Below, in pieces: positions 1-10,260 of a stretch of DNA of 64,000 bases; within the stretch, counting starts at the first letter, position 1, and each line of letters begins with the position of its first letter. The notes under the pieces are model-generated. The model saw only the letters and a list, made by a program, of their open reading frames with translations. It made no database searches and was not told where the DNA came from. The DNA is from Rhipidocladum racemiflorum. Lineage: Eukaryota > Streptophyta > Magnoliopsida > Poales > Poaceae. The translations under genes and the position numbers were made by a program. The stretch covers positions 37,035,693 through 37,099,692 of the forward strand of contig CM070592.1 of the NCBI GenBank assembly GCA_036346355.1. The letters run 5' to 3'.

Positions 1-1158
1 GGGACTATGAGTGTTTACTGTGCCATGTATTGGCATTGATTCGTTTCTCACATTCATGGAAGAATGTTGAGATGTTATCTGTTATTTACATGCCGATTAT
101 TAATTTTACATATCTGTCAAGTTGTTTTTATTCAATTTCGCTTTCAATTTATTATTCAGTATTTACAATTCAATTTAGCTTTACGCAAAACAACCATAGA
201 AACCCACTTTTTATTCAGCTTGCATATATTTCAGGTTTTGCAAACACTGTAAGTCTTGCTGCGTACGCAATGTACTCACCCTTGCTATCGTTGTTGGTTT
301 TAGGTGAATACTGTTCATTCCATGCATTAACCAGGACGTAGAGTACCGGTGTTTTTTCCCGGTGGGGAAGAGATGTAGGAGGTATGTAGTAATGTACGGA
401 ATGCAGGTGGGGTCTGGACGCAGGGAACAAATTTCTTTCCTTGCCCTTGGCTTCTTCTTTTTTTACAACTTTGGCTCTTGTTGGATTGAAACTGTAAATC
501 TGGTTTCTTCTCCAGCACGGCAGTTTTTTCTATTAGCTCTTGTCCAAATAAAACTGCAAATCCGGTTTCTTCTGTTCACCAGAATTGGTGCATATTTTAA
601 TTATAAGCATGTGGGCTTATACCACATGCTTAGCATATGAGCAGCGTTTCTTGTTCATGCATCTCCTCGTCTTTAGGGGGGGGATAACTTGTACTTCGTG
701 GGATTCGAGCTCTCTGCGTTGCTAAATTTGGTCTTCAACCGGATGAGGCAACTTTTGAGTTTACATATATTCAACAAAACAGAGTATATTTGCACCCACA
801 CATTTGTACAAACCAGATTATGTACAAAATAGATTTTGAAATATGAGCTCTTATTATGTTTTAGGCAATACAGCAATGACCAGATTTCACGGCTGTACCG
901 CTTTTTGTCGCACCAGTTTGGTTATGATGTACTTATCTGTAATCATATTTTGTGCCGAGGACTCCTGAAGTGCGTTGTCGTCAATTAAAATTTGGAGTTT
1001 GACAGTTAGCAATACTTATTGAATCTTAACCGATGGAAATATACTCTGCTGCATGCTCCGACGTCCATATGTTATAAACTAGATTATTACAAGAGCCACT
1101 ATATCGTAATGTAGTTAAGGAACAACGTTACAATTAGGTTTCATAGTGTATGCCACAG
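1..1158. other. Unassigned left edge
   Basis: I see no gene or repeat I can support here. The sequence is AT-rich with short open frames on both strands that overlap and lack recognisable domains. It could be the intron or 3' untranslated tail of a gene lying to the left, but nothing in the sequence proves this. Confidence 0.4.
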
Positions 1159-1342
1159 GATATATACTTTTTTTTAAGACAATGGAAGGATTTTATTAAT
1201 CTTCCGGCCTCTGCATCAAGAGATACACACGACCAATCCAGTAATACAAAGTTCACACCAAAAAGTTTGTAAGAAAACACTTCAACTATAGGAGACTTTG
1301 TATACACCAAAGACAAGCATAAAGGAATTTATAACAAAACTC

Positions 1343-2894
1343 TCAACTCGCACACAATCTTGCATTAAACCTCCATCCATGTCGGATAAAAATTTCCTGG
1401 AGCACGATCTGTATAGAATTGCATGCTTCCAATACCAACTCTCGAGCCTCCTGCTGTTGCAACAAGGACCATGAACGTAGCCAACCAATGCATGAATAGA
1501 TAACCTGCAATGGATTAAACACGTGTTTTTTTTTATTAAAAACCCTGTCATTTCGATGTAGCCAAATAGCCCAACAAAGTGCGGCAGCCCCAATTAGACA
1601 ATGATTTTGTACTTCCTTCGCAAACCCACTAGCCAAGATCCAAATAGATGGGCTATACTGTGTGGAGGTGACAAATTAGAGGCCGCTTGAAAAACATACC
1701 ATGCAAAATGAGCATATTGACAATCCAAAAAAAGATGTTGAATAGTTTCTTCATTGTTACAAAAACAACATTGTTTATTGCCAGTCCAATTTCGTTTACT
1801 TAGGTTATCCTTTGTTAAAATTACTCCTCGACGTAAGTACCAAAGAAATATTTTGATTTTTAAAGGTATTTTAAGCTGCCAAAGTTGTCTATTTGAAAAA
1901 GGAATTTTTTGATGCATTAAAGCTGCATACATCGCTTGAACAGAAAATTGCCCATTTCGATAAAGATTCCATGTAAAAATATCACGATCTGAGTACAAAT
2001 TTATAGCAACAATTCTTGTAATAAGCTCTTGAAGATCAAGTAAAGTAGATCCCATAATGGTTCTACGAAAAGAAATATTAAACAATTCAGGACTCATTAC
2101 TTTAGCAACCGTGATATATATATTTTTTCGGACAATGTTATACAGTCGAGGATATTGTATACTAAGGGGGTTGTTTCCCAGACAAGTATCTTGCCAAAAG
2201 CGAATTTGAGATCCATCACGAAGAATGAAAGATCCAAATCTAAAAAAATAATGTTTGACCTTCATTAATCCTACCCAAACATGAGAGTCCCTTGGTCTCA
2301 CTTGCACTTGAGATAAAGTTTTACTACCCAAGTACTTTTTGAAAAGAATTTGTTGCCAAACACCGTCCTCATTTAAAAGTTTGAAAAACCATTTACAAAG
2401 CAAAGAAATTTTTTTCACATTAAGATCATGAATACCTAGACCACCTTGATCTTTAGGTTGACAAATAATATTCCACTTAGCAAGCCTATATTTTTTCTTA
2501 TGATTATCATGCTGCCAGAAAAATCTAGCTCTAAAATAATCCAACTTTTTTAGAATCTCACGTGGTATCCGAAAAAAAGATAACATAAACATGGGTAGAT
2601 TGCTAAGTACGGAATTAATCAGAACTAATCTGCCTCCAACTGATAACTGTTTTCCTTTCCAACTACTCAGTCTTTTTTCAAATCGTTCCTCTACCCCCTT
2701 CCAATCATTGTTTGTCAGCTTATGATAATGGATTGGAATCCCAAGATATCTGAAAGGTAGATTGCCAACTTCACATCCAAAAAGATGAGTGTATTTACTT
2801 TCAAAATCCTTGGCAGCACCAAAGCAGAAAATTTCACTTTTGTGAAAATTTATTTTAAGACCCGATAGTTGTTCAAATGCACATGCAAGAGCTT
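1343..2894 (-). pseudogene. LINE ORF2 C-terminal region with zinc-binding RVT domain
   Basis: This continues the LINE ORF2 after the frameshift near 2895. Visible blocks are FRYLGIPI, SSWKGKQLSVGGRLVLINSV, then WNIICQPKDQGGLGI and the zf-RVT-like domain, with a CCFC pair followed by QHLFLDC. A second frameshift at about 1620-1640 separates the piece ending near 1594 from the tail, which reads CWAIWLHRNDRVFNKK, the typical C-terminus of plant LINE ORF2. The broken frame and the missing 5' half make it a pseudogene. Confidence 0.85.
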
Positions 2895-3679
2895 TATATT
2901 TTTGGCTTGTAGCATATCATGTTCCATAAAAATTATGGTGTCATCTGCATATTGAAGAATGGACAATCCATTATCAACCAAATAAGGTATTATTCCTTTT
3001 ATTTGTCCATCATCCTTGGCTCGTTCTAAAAGAACAGCTAGCATATCCATAACAATATTAAATAAGATTGGAGATAAGGAATCTCCTTGCCTTAATCCTT
3101 TTTTAGTTCGAAAGTATGGCCCAATGTCATCATTAACCTTAATACCAACACTACCTCCAGACACAAAATTGTCGACCCACTGACACCATTGAGAAGAAAA
3201 ACCTTTCAATTTAAGAGTTTGTTGAAGAAAAGACCATTTGACCTTATCATAGGCCTTTTCAAAATCAACTTTTAAAATAACTCCATCTAATTTTTTCTTG
3301 TAAATCTCATGAATAGTTTCATGAAGAATTATCACACCATCCATTATATTTCGACTGGGCATAAAAGCGGTCTGTGTTGGCCGAACAACATGTTTAGCTA
3401 TACCAGAAATTCTGTTCATGCCTACTTTAGTGAAAATTTTGAAACTAACATTAGGAAGACATATCGGTCGATAGTGTTGAATTTTTGTTACATCTTTATT
3501 TTTTGGCAGCAAGGTGATAATACCAAAATTCAACCTAAATAAAGGAAGAACACCTTTATGAAAATCATGAAACATGGCCATTAAATCATCTTTTATAACT
3601 TTCCAGAACACCTGATAGAATTCTGCCGGAAACCCGTTCGATCCAGGTGCTTTATTATGTTCCATTTGATGTTCCAGTT
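2895..3679 (-). pseudogene. LINE reverse transcriptase core, truncated
   Basis: Reading leftwards from the truncation point, the frame gives the LINE RT fingers and palm: NKAPGSNGFPAEFYQ near the start, then LLPK, HYRPICL, KVDFEKAYDKV, GLRQGDSLSP and the catalytic box QYADDT. These are conserved blocks of plant L1-type RT and the catalytic aspartates are still present. The frame is open to the left end of the insertion, so the element was truncated inside ORF2 upstream of NKAPG. Just after the YADD region, near 2895, a one-base frameshift moves translation into another frame, where ACAFEQLSGLKINFHKSE continues the family consensus. It is not expected to make active enzyme. Confidence 0.9.
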
Positions 3680-3690
3680 GATATATACTT

Positions 3691-4068
3691 GTTCTATCAA
3701 AAATGTTACAGAAATAATATTAGGCTGCTTTATCCTAATATTTCCAAATAATCGTGATGTTTATTTGGTTTTAACATAGTGGTTGAACATTGACATTACG
3801 TATATATCTCCCGCACGATCCCTGCTTATTGTAGTTTGATTCAAGTGAGCTAATTTAGTCATCGTGTTCTAGATGGACTCGTGGGTAATTTTAACATTCC
3901 AATGATGGATTTTGAAATCTCGGAAGCTTTGGTGAAACCACAGATCAGAGTATTTTTTTTTGTGAAACTTTGAATTGCTTAGTTAAAATTATATCCCGTG
4001 AATAGGATCACCATTCAAATTCTGTTCCAACTCTGATCACCATCAGAGTTCGGTTCCAACCCCTTAAG
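3691..4068. other. Intergenic, nothing recognised
   Basis: AT-rich sequence between the LINE target-site duplication and the next LTR-like block. I see no coding frame, inverted repeat or tandem repeat that I would annotate. Confidence 0.4.
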
Positions 4069-5165
4069 TGTTAGGTTATACGGTATGCTACGCTACGCTA
4101 GCACAAAGTAAAATACTGCATAAACCAGAAACCTTCTCGTAAGAAGGGGATTACAGATCGTTACCACTATCGGTGTGCAGCGCAGCGGAAGGAAGGTCGA
4201 AGCGCCTGGTTCGACGTAGTGCGCGTCGATGTAGTGGAAGTAGATGGTCGTCCACGGAGCGATCGTCTCCTCCTTGCAAGCCGATCGTCTTCTTGCTGTA
4301 GTCGATCATCTGTGAATAACGTCTCCTTGTCGTGATTGTCCCAATCAACGTCGCAGTTGTAGAAACGTCTCTACGTAGTCCACACGTACATGGAGGAATT
4401 TAAATGCGGTGTGCTAGCACCGTGATGCGCGGATGGAAGAAGACGGCTAGGGTTTTGTGGAGAGGAGAACTTGTGACTTCTGGCCTCCACCCCTTCCCTT
4501 ATATAACCTCTTAGTGGACCTCCCCGTTAGAGTCCCAATACGATCTCTACATTAGAGTCCGAATATGGTACGAAACCCACATCATACGTGGTCCATGATT
4601 ATCTCTTGGGTAAATCCAACATTAAGTGTGCGACCCCATAGGTTCGCATGTACTTGGACATGGCCCAAGTACTCCTACTCGATCAATAATCGGTAGCGGT
4701 CCCTAGTAGAACGTGCCAACTCTCAAGTATACGTAAAGATCACATTGGACGAACCTTAACAATGTTTAATCAAAAGCTTTTCTCTTTGCCTCATGATATC
4801 GGTCAAGCTCAAGGCGAGTACATGTCATCTTTGTTTGGTTAGCTCCAACCACTCTTTCTCGATTTGTGACTCAGAATCCCCAACTACGGTTAACTCTTTA
4901 ACCGCGAGTAGTATGGTCATGCATTTCCGAAATCCGACCACTCAAGAGGTCTAGAGATATCCCTCCCGTTGAATGGAGAGGCAAATCCCATCTTAATCAA
5001 CTATACTTCGCAACATGCTTCATAACAAACCCGGAAGCCACCTTTATAACTACCCGATTCTGTGAGAGCGTTTGGCAACCCCTAAATAAGTCATTACACA
5101 TCTCGAGTACATGTGCCAACCTCAAATCTAAGGATATAGCATACACATTGTATATGATATATAAA
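4069..5165 (-). mobile_element. Probable LTR (fragment or solo), minus orientation
   Basis: The plus strand begins TGTTAGG at 4069. Read on the minus strand the block has a TATA-like TTATATAA (4499-4506) followed by a leader with AAACCCTAG, the layout of a grass LTR with U3, TATA and R. There is no primer-binding site next to its 3' end on the minus strand (left flank) and no coding domain nearby, so it is a solo or truncated LTR. I could not find a matching target-site duplication, and the right boundary near 5165 is approximate. Confidence 0.5.
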
Positions 5166-6378
5166 CTTATTGGCCAAGTTCCAATGGGCGGTGACGTCTC
5201 AGTGTTGTGGCAAAATAAAACAACAGCCAAAGCTGCCATGGTAGGCATGAGCAAAAGAAAGGGGTGCTGCGGCAAAAGCTTTGTGCGACGTGGTGATGGT
5301 TCTCTGTGGTAGCGAGCACCAGTGGCCGCGTGGGCCGGGCAGGGCAAGGCCAGAACGCACAGAACACGAAGGCAAGCCGAACGGGGGCGCGGTCTTATGC
5401 TGGGTGCGGCTGGCAAGCGGGCTAGGGGAGGTGGTAGGGCCAAGTGGCGGAGGAAAAGAGAGGAGGGATAGGGAGACTAGCTGGTAGATGGGGCCCAAGC
5501 CACATGGTAAAGAGCAGAGGGACGCCAAGGCGTTGCCAGGTGGGCTTACTCAGCTGGAGGGCCCACAGGCAGTGAAACAAAAGGAAAATAGAAGGTTTTA
5601 ATTTTTTAAATTTTCAGGACAACAACTACACTTCGATTTTATTAAGGTACTAAAATGTCATCAAAATTTTTTGGAAATTTCTGTGAATAATCCTAAGAGC
5701 ATGGTTGAACAACCACAAAAATTTCAAGTAAAAATCCTTTCTACAAAAATTTGACATGCTCAAGGTTCAAATATTAAGCTGCTGTTTTTTTTTTCAAAAT
5801 TCAGTAATTCACTTCACATTTTTCTGGAATTTTGCAGGGATGACTTATAAATGATTTGGGATTTTAATAAGAATTTTTTGAAATTTTAAGTTCATTGGTT
5901 TTGAATTTTAAAGTTAAACTCTTTCTTCCAGGTTAAACAAAAAGCGATTTCTGGTAATCATAATTCAAAAAAAATTCACAAAACATTAGAAATTCAGCTC
6001 AAAATCATAAATCAAAATTTTGAATTGATTTTCCTTTCCCTTTTAATTATAGGATTTTCCAATCGACATACATGCCTCTCTTCTCTACCTGCCAACGTCA
6101 TCGGCAGGGCGGCGAATCATGCATTCGGTGACCGGTCGGTACGCACCCCGGATGGAGCTAGCGATGGAGGCATGGATGTGCCAACTGCCGGTGGGACGGG
6201 AAACACACGAGCTCGTGTCGCCGTTGCGCACCATCAGCGCTACCAGGCACTCCTCCTCTACCCCTCCCTGCTGCATGCATGGCCCGGCCGGCTGGACCAT
6301 GCTCCGACCATGCCATGGTTTCATTCCAGAAACAGAAATATATACGGTATTGCTGAGGATCGGATGGCAGATTTCTTC
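5166..6378. other. Repeat-derived intergenic DNA, unassigned
   Basis: The stretch has a GC-rich part (about 5230-5580) and a long AT-rich part with many A and T runs (5580-6060). Overlapping open frames on both strands around 5000-5530 and 6025-6460 carry no recognisable domain and look like chance frames in biased sequence. It is probably old LTR or other transposon DNA, but I cannot name a family. Confidence 0.35.
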
Positions 6379-6503
6379 GCAACATTTTTTTCCACGCGTG
6401 AAACATTTATTTCTACGTAGTAAAACATTTTTCTTCGACAAACAGTAAAAAAAATGTTTCATACGTTCAACAAAAATGTTTCATACGTTAAAAAAAATGT
6501 TGC
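6379..6503. repeat. Imperfect inverted (foldback) repeat
   Basis: The left arm starts GCAACATTTTTTT at 6379 and the right arm ends AAAAAAAATGTTGC at 6503. Inside, GAAACATT and AAAACATT on the left are mirrored by AAATGTTTC motifs on the right, so the block can fold into a long imperfect hairpin centred near 6441. This is typical of a small non-autonomous DNA transposon or an internal repeat of a larger one. No target-site duplication is obvious. Confidence 0.5.
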
Positions 6504-7128
6504 ACGGCGTCCGAGAAAAACAAAAAAAAACGGACGTCCGGGTGGAAGTTTCTCCCAAATATATAATGTGGAGCAAAAGTCCCTTTTAGCTAGTACTACC
6601 TGTTCATTCTTGGGTCGCTGTGTTAAATGGGCTGTGATTATCCTCCTTGTACGATATCACAGTTAGGCCTTGAAATGGCAGTTTCCAGGACCATATGCAT
6701 TTGCATAGGTGGTGGTATTTTGTTTTGTTTGGGTCGTCGCGTCGTTGTGCGATCACCACTTCCTCACAGGAAGTTCATCTTCGTCAGGTCGCTGCACAGG
6801 TGAACCTGACCCAGGCACTCGCATGAAACGGTCCTCGAACGCAACCATGACGTGGAGATAGCTTCACGGTTCACCTTAATGGAAGACCGCATGTTTAAGA
6901 ATTTGTTGACGGCTCGATCAATTTGACATTGAAATGGGTGCAGGTGATGCTCGTTAAGGTGGAATTCTTGATCGATGATCATGATGGGGGTAACCACCAC
7001 ATGCGTTGAAATGCCTCGCTGCCGCCGCGCTCTCCAATCCTGCGATTTTGCCTATGCGACCGAGGGATTTGCACGCGGGCCAACCGTAAGGGCTCGCTGC
7101 CCCTCCGCAGTACTGAGTACTGTTAGTA
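6504..7128. other. Intergenic, nothing recognised
   Basis: No convincing gene. A 78-codon minus-strand frame (6764-7000) has no recognisable motif. The block ends at the target-site duplication of the solo LTR. Confidence 0.35.
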
Positions 7129-7133
7129 ATAAC

Positions 7134-8711
7134 TGTGAAATCATGTGCTGAAAAATTGGCTTAATGATGATTTTGGTATTGCAAAGTGGTTGTGCTTATG
7201 ACATGTGTGGTGCATGTGCATGTGCTGTTTCAGATAATTATTGGATATGCTTGTGATAGCATGGTAGTGGTTTTGCTTGATGCAATGCGCTCGTGTGAGT
7301 GGTTGCATGGATTGATCTTGAGTCAAGTCGTGGACTTGTGCTCGTACACGGTTGTGTGTTTGTTCATGTGCAGGTGTTGCTTGAGGTCGAACGTGGTCGG
7401 TGACGGGACCGGAACTAGGTTCATGGAGGAACTGAGGTTCGGGACTAGGTTCAGGGAGGAATCGAGGTCTTGGTGGTCGAGGATGTCACGCGGGGCGTTC
7501 GGACTAGAGAACGGTGCACGTGGTTGCTAGTGAGTCACGTGAGTACGGCAGGTGGGCCGTCTGGCGTCTGATTATGTCGTTTTGAGGTAGTTTGCATGTA
7601 TTGGGCCATGTTGGGCCAAGTGGATATGTATGCGAACTCTTCTAGGGTTTTCTTATAAATAGGGGGAGGTGTCCCCTGTTTATTGGGTGTGGATTAGGGT
7701 TGGTACTCTTTTGTTTGGAGTATTGTAACCAGACTAGACACAAAGAAATAAAGTTTAATTTCTTAGAAGTCGCACAAAACGAAAAACAGGGGAGCAAGCT
7801 CCGGCGGCGCTAGTGCACACGAGAGAGTTCGGCGGCGAGCTCCATCACGCGCGTACGGGAAAATAAAGATAGCAGCAGAGCACTGTGCTTTGGTGGAACA
7901 AGAGCCGAACGGATCCAAACGGAAGACTGCTGCAGCAGCACACGTGAACGTTCGGGACGAACTCGTCGGCAAAGGCCAAGTCGTGCGTCTCAGGAGTATA
8001 TGCTTCACGTACGAAATCTTCAACAGAGGTAACATGCATGCATAGAAAGATAAGCTTCTGTTCTTCTTGCTTTATTAGCGTTAAATCAAGAATCTTGATT
8101 TCATCTTTTGAGTCGTGAATTGCTATAGTGTCACGGCAGCAATAGCAACATTCTAGCAGAACGTGTTGATTCATGATTACTGTAGCTACAGTGCTTGCAT
8201 GGTGTCGTACGTGTTGATTTGGTAATCTACTTCCTTGCGCGCATGTGTTGATTCTAGATTGATTCATTCTTAATCTTGATAGTTTTGATTTGATCTATTC
8301 CAAACCTTCCTAGGGCATCGAGTTAGTGATCTAAAAAGTTTGATTGGTTAATTTCTTATAAATTTTGTTTAATTACGAAATTAGGGTTTAATCAATTCGC
8401 GTCACTTTTGGAACAGTCAACTTGCAAAGCTTATAACTTTTGATCCGTAGATCCGATTGAGTCGATTCTTATTGGGTTAGTTTCTAAATTGAATCTAGTT
8501 TCTACAGTAAAAATTTGACATCAATTGGACGGTTGGATCTCCGGGAATTCACGTTTTAGTGAATGTCTGTCAATCTGTTTTTGCATTAAACCGAAGCAAT
8601 TATTTGGTTCCGAATTGGGGTGAATTTTTAGTAGATCAAAAAATTGTTTTTAGCTTCCGCACAATCATTCACCCCCCTCTGATTGCTATACTAGTATATA
8701 TCGATCCTACA
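7134..8711 (+). mobile_element. Solo LTR with perfect 5-bp target-site duplication
   Basis: The block starts TGTGAAATC at 7134 and ends CGATCCTACA at 8711. ATAAC lies immediately before it (7129-7133) and immediately after it (8712-8716), so the ends are firm. A TATA box (TATAAATA, 7654-7661) and a polyadenylation-like AATAAA (7747-7752) are correctly spaced for the U3-R-U5 parts of an LTR. There is no primer-binding site or internal domain. The 1578-bp unit therefore looks like a solo LTR left by recombination between two LTRs. A diverged part of the same family lies in inverse orientation near 42115-42262. Confidence 0.85.
7654..7661 (+). promoter_or_regulatory. TATA box of the solo LTR
   Basis: TATAAATA lies in the LTR about 90 bp before an AATAAA signal. 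This is the usual promoter arrangement of an LTR retrotransposon and could start transcription to the right. Confidence 0.55.
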
Positions 8712-8716
8712 ATAAC

Positions 8717-8992
8717 ATGAGCTAAGTTTAGGTCATCATCTAGTCTAAAACATGATCACAGTAAGTGCGGAAATTAAATCGTTAGAATTGAGCTAACCCG
8801 GATTGGAAGATGACGCCATAAGAAGTTTTCGGTTGTCAATCTTGATGTGTCGGCAGAGGAGGAGTGAAGCACCGAGACGGGTCGATGGAGGTAGAGGGTC
8901 TTCGTTAGACTGTGCACGAGCCCTAGATCGAAAGGGATTTAGGGAGAGCCTTAAAATTCTTAAGCCATACCGCCTGCCCGGTAGCCTCATAA
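8717..8992. other. Short intergenic segment
   Basis: Nothing recognised between the solo LTR duplication and the CACTA terminus. The last three bases, TAA at 8990-8992, may be one side of the CACTA 3-bp target duplication. Confidence 0.35.
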
Positions 8993-9479
8993 CACTACTA
9001 CAGAACTGGCCATCACTACCGGTTGTAGCCGAACCGGTAGTGACATTTGCAGCACTACTGGTTCAACGGATACAGGCCCATGGCGTGGGGTTGGAGGGGG
9101 GATTCTCTACCGGTTTGAGCCACTAGCCGGTAGTGATATCTTCACTACCGGTTGGTATAACCAACCGGTAGTAAATCCTTGGATCCACTACCGGTTCAAC
9201 GGCTACAGGGGTTGGTGGGGGGATTCACTACCGGTTGGAGCCACGAACCGGTAGTGGTAGGGGCGATTTAAACACTGCCTTCCTCCCCGAGCTCTCGCGC
9301 CCATGATCAAACAGATAAGGGAAGGAAGCTACAGAGATGCTGCCATGGCGATTTTCAGAAATTAGGGGAGGTGCTGCCCAAATATTTTGGTGATTTTACT
9401 CCAATCCAAGTGCTTGAAGGTTAGTAACATCATCCTCACTTCATTTGTAGCTCCCATTGAAGGTGGGATCTAGCTCAAA

Positions 9480-9880
9480 TTTGAAAGTATATTGGAATTA
9501 AATTTAACTCTAGTTTAGAAAGTACATTGCAATTAAATTGTTGTGTATGTAATTTAGCTCTAATTTGGCTCTAATTTTGAAAGTATATTATAATTAAATT
9601 ATTGTGTATGTAATTTAGCTCTAATTTACAAAATAGATTGCAATTAAATTGTTGTGTATGTAATTTAGCTCTAATTTCGAAAGTATATTGTATTTAAATT
9701 GTTGTGTACGTAATTTAGCTCTAATTTAGAAAGTACATTGCAATTAAATTATTGTGTACATAATTTAGCTCTAATTTTGAAAGTACATTACAATTAAATT
9801 GTTATGTACGTAATTTAGCCATAATTTTGAAAGTATATTGCAATTAAATTATGTGTATGTAATTTAGTTCTAATTGTAGA
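9480..9880 (+). repeat. 50-bp minisatellite inside the CACTA end
   Basis: The motif GTAATTTAGCTCTAATTT recurs with starts at 9549, 9610, 9660, 9710, 9760, 9810 and 9859. The period is 50 bp, with an 11-bp insertion in one unit and a 1-bp loss in the last. Each unit also has GAAAGTATATTG and AATTAAATTGTTGTGTA. There are about eight copies with substitutions. The array lies between the subterminal repeats and the first transposase-like codons, so it is probably in a 5' leader or first intron of the element. Confidence 0.85.
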
Positions 9881-9911
9881 TGGACCGGCAATGGATGTAC
9901 AACATGGACCG
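9880..9911 (+). pseudogene. CACTA transposase N-terminal stub
   Basis: The plus strand reads MDRQWMYNMDR from an ATG at 9880. This resembles the opening of the plant CACTA transposase-domain protein, which often begins MDR-WMY. The frame is lost after about ten codons, where the sequence joins an unrelated minus-strand Copia fragment. The match is very short, so the call rests on the motif plus the CACTA end just upstream. Confidence 0.6.
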
Positions 9912-10260
9912 ATGCTCATCATGCTAAGCACCATATCCATAAAGGTGCGGTTGAGCCTTTCAGCTACTCCATTTTGCTGAGGTTCATCAAGTGTGGAATA
10001 TTGAGCCACTATGCCATTTTCTAAAAGAAACTTAGCGAATGGACCGGGAATTTGTTCATAAGGAGCATGTCTCCCATAATATTCTCCTCCACGATCTGAT
10101 CTCACTACCTAAATTTTTAAGTTATGCTGATTTTCAACCTTAAATATTTTGAACTTATCAAGTGATTCAGATCGATCACGAATGGGAAAAATATAGCCAT
10201 ACCAGGAGAAATCATCAGTAAATGTGATAAAGGAGTTATACCCATCTACTGAAGTTACAA
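9912..10260 (-). pseudogene. Copia integrase core fragment
   Basis: Read leftwards, the fragment gives the Ty1/Copia integrase catalytic core: DGYNSFITFTDDFSWYGYIF, then VVRSDRGGEYYG, then DEPQQNGVAERLNRTF. All three acidic residues of the DDE triad are recognisable. A TAG at plus 10109-10111 falls just before VVRSDRGG, and both ends are cut: the CACTA stub at about 9911 and a G-tract at 10261. It is a dead internal piece of a Copia polyprotein with no LTRs of its own nearby. Confidence 0.88.

Larger units (their letters stand above)
1168..3679 (-). mobile_element. 5'-truncated LINE (non-LTR retrotransposon)
   Basis: A LINE inserted in minus orientation. A run of T at 1168-1175 on the plus strand is its poly(A) tail. 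The 11-bp target-site duplication GATATATACTT is seen at 1159-1169 and again at 3680-3690, which fixes both ends; the last T residues overlap the tail. The element carries the reverse transcriptase core and the C-terminal zinc-binding region of plant L1-type LINEs. ORF1 and the endonuclease part of ORF2 are absent, the usual outcome of incomplete target-primed reverse transcription. At least two frameshifts make it inactive. Confidence 0.9.
8993..9911 (+). mobile_element. CACTA (En/Spm) transposon, left end only
   Basis: The terminus reads CACTACTACAGAA at 8993. It is followed by several direct and inverted copies of the subterminal motif ACTACCGGTT/AACCGGTAGT between about 9017 and 9260, the hallmark of grass CACTA elements, where the transposase binds. 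Next come a minisatellite and a short transposase start. The element stops abruptly near 9911, where a minus-strand Copia relic begins. I found no matching right terminus downstream, so this is a truncated end. Confidence 0.85.

Noticed and set aside
4997..5528. Overlapping minus-strand frames of up to 148 codons
   Set aside because: They run from LTR-like sequence into GC-rich DNA with no recognisable domain; chance frames are more likely.
6025..6462. Four overlapping frames of 82-131 codons
   Set aside because: Both strands are open and no motif is seen; they overlap a foldback repeat.
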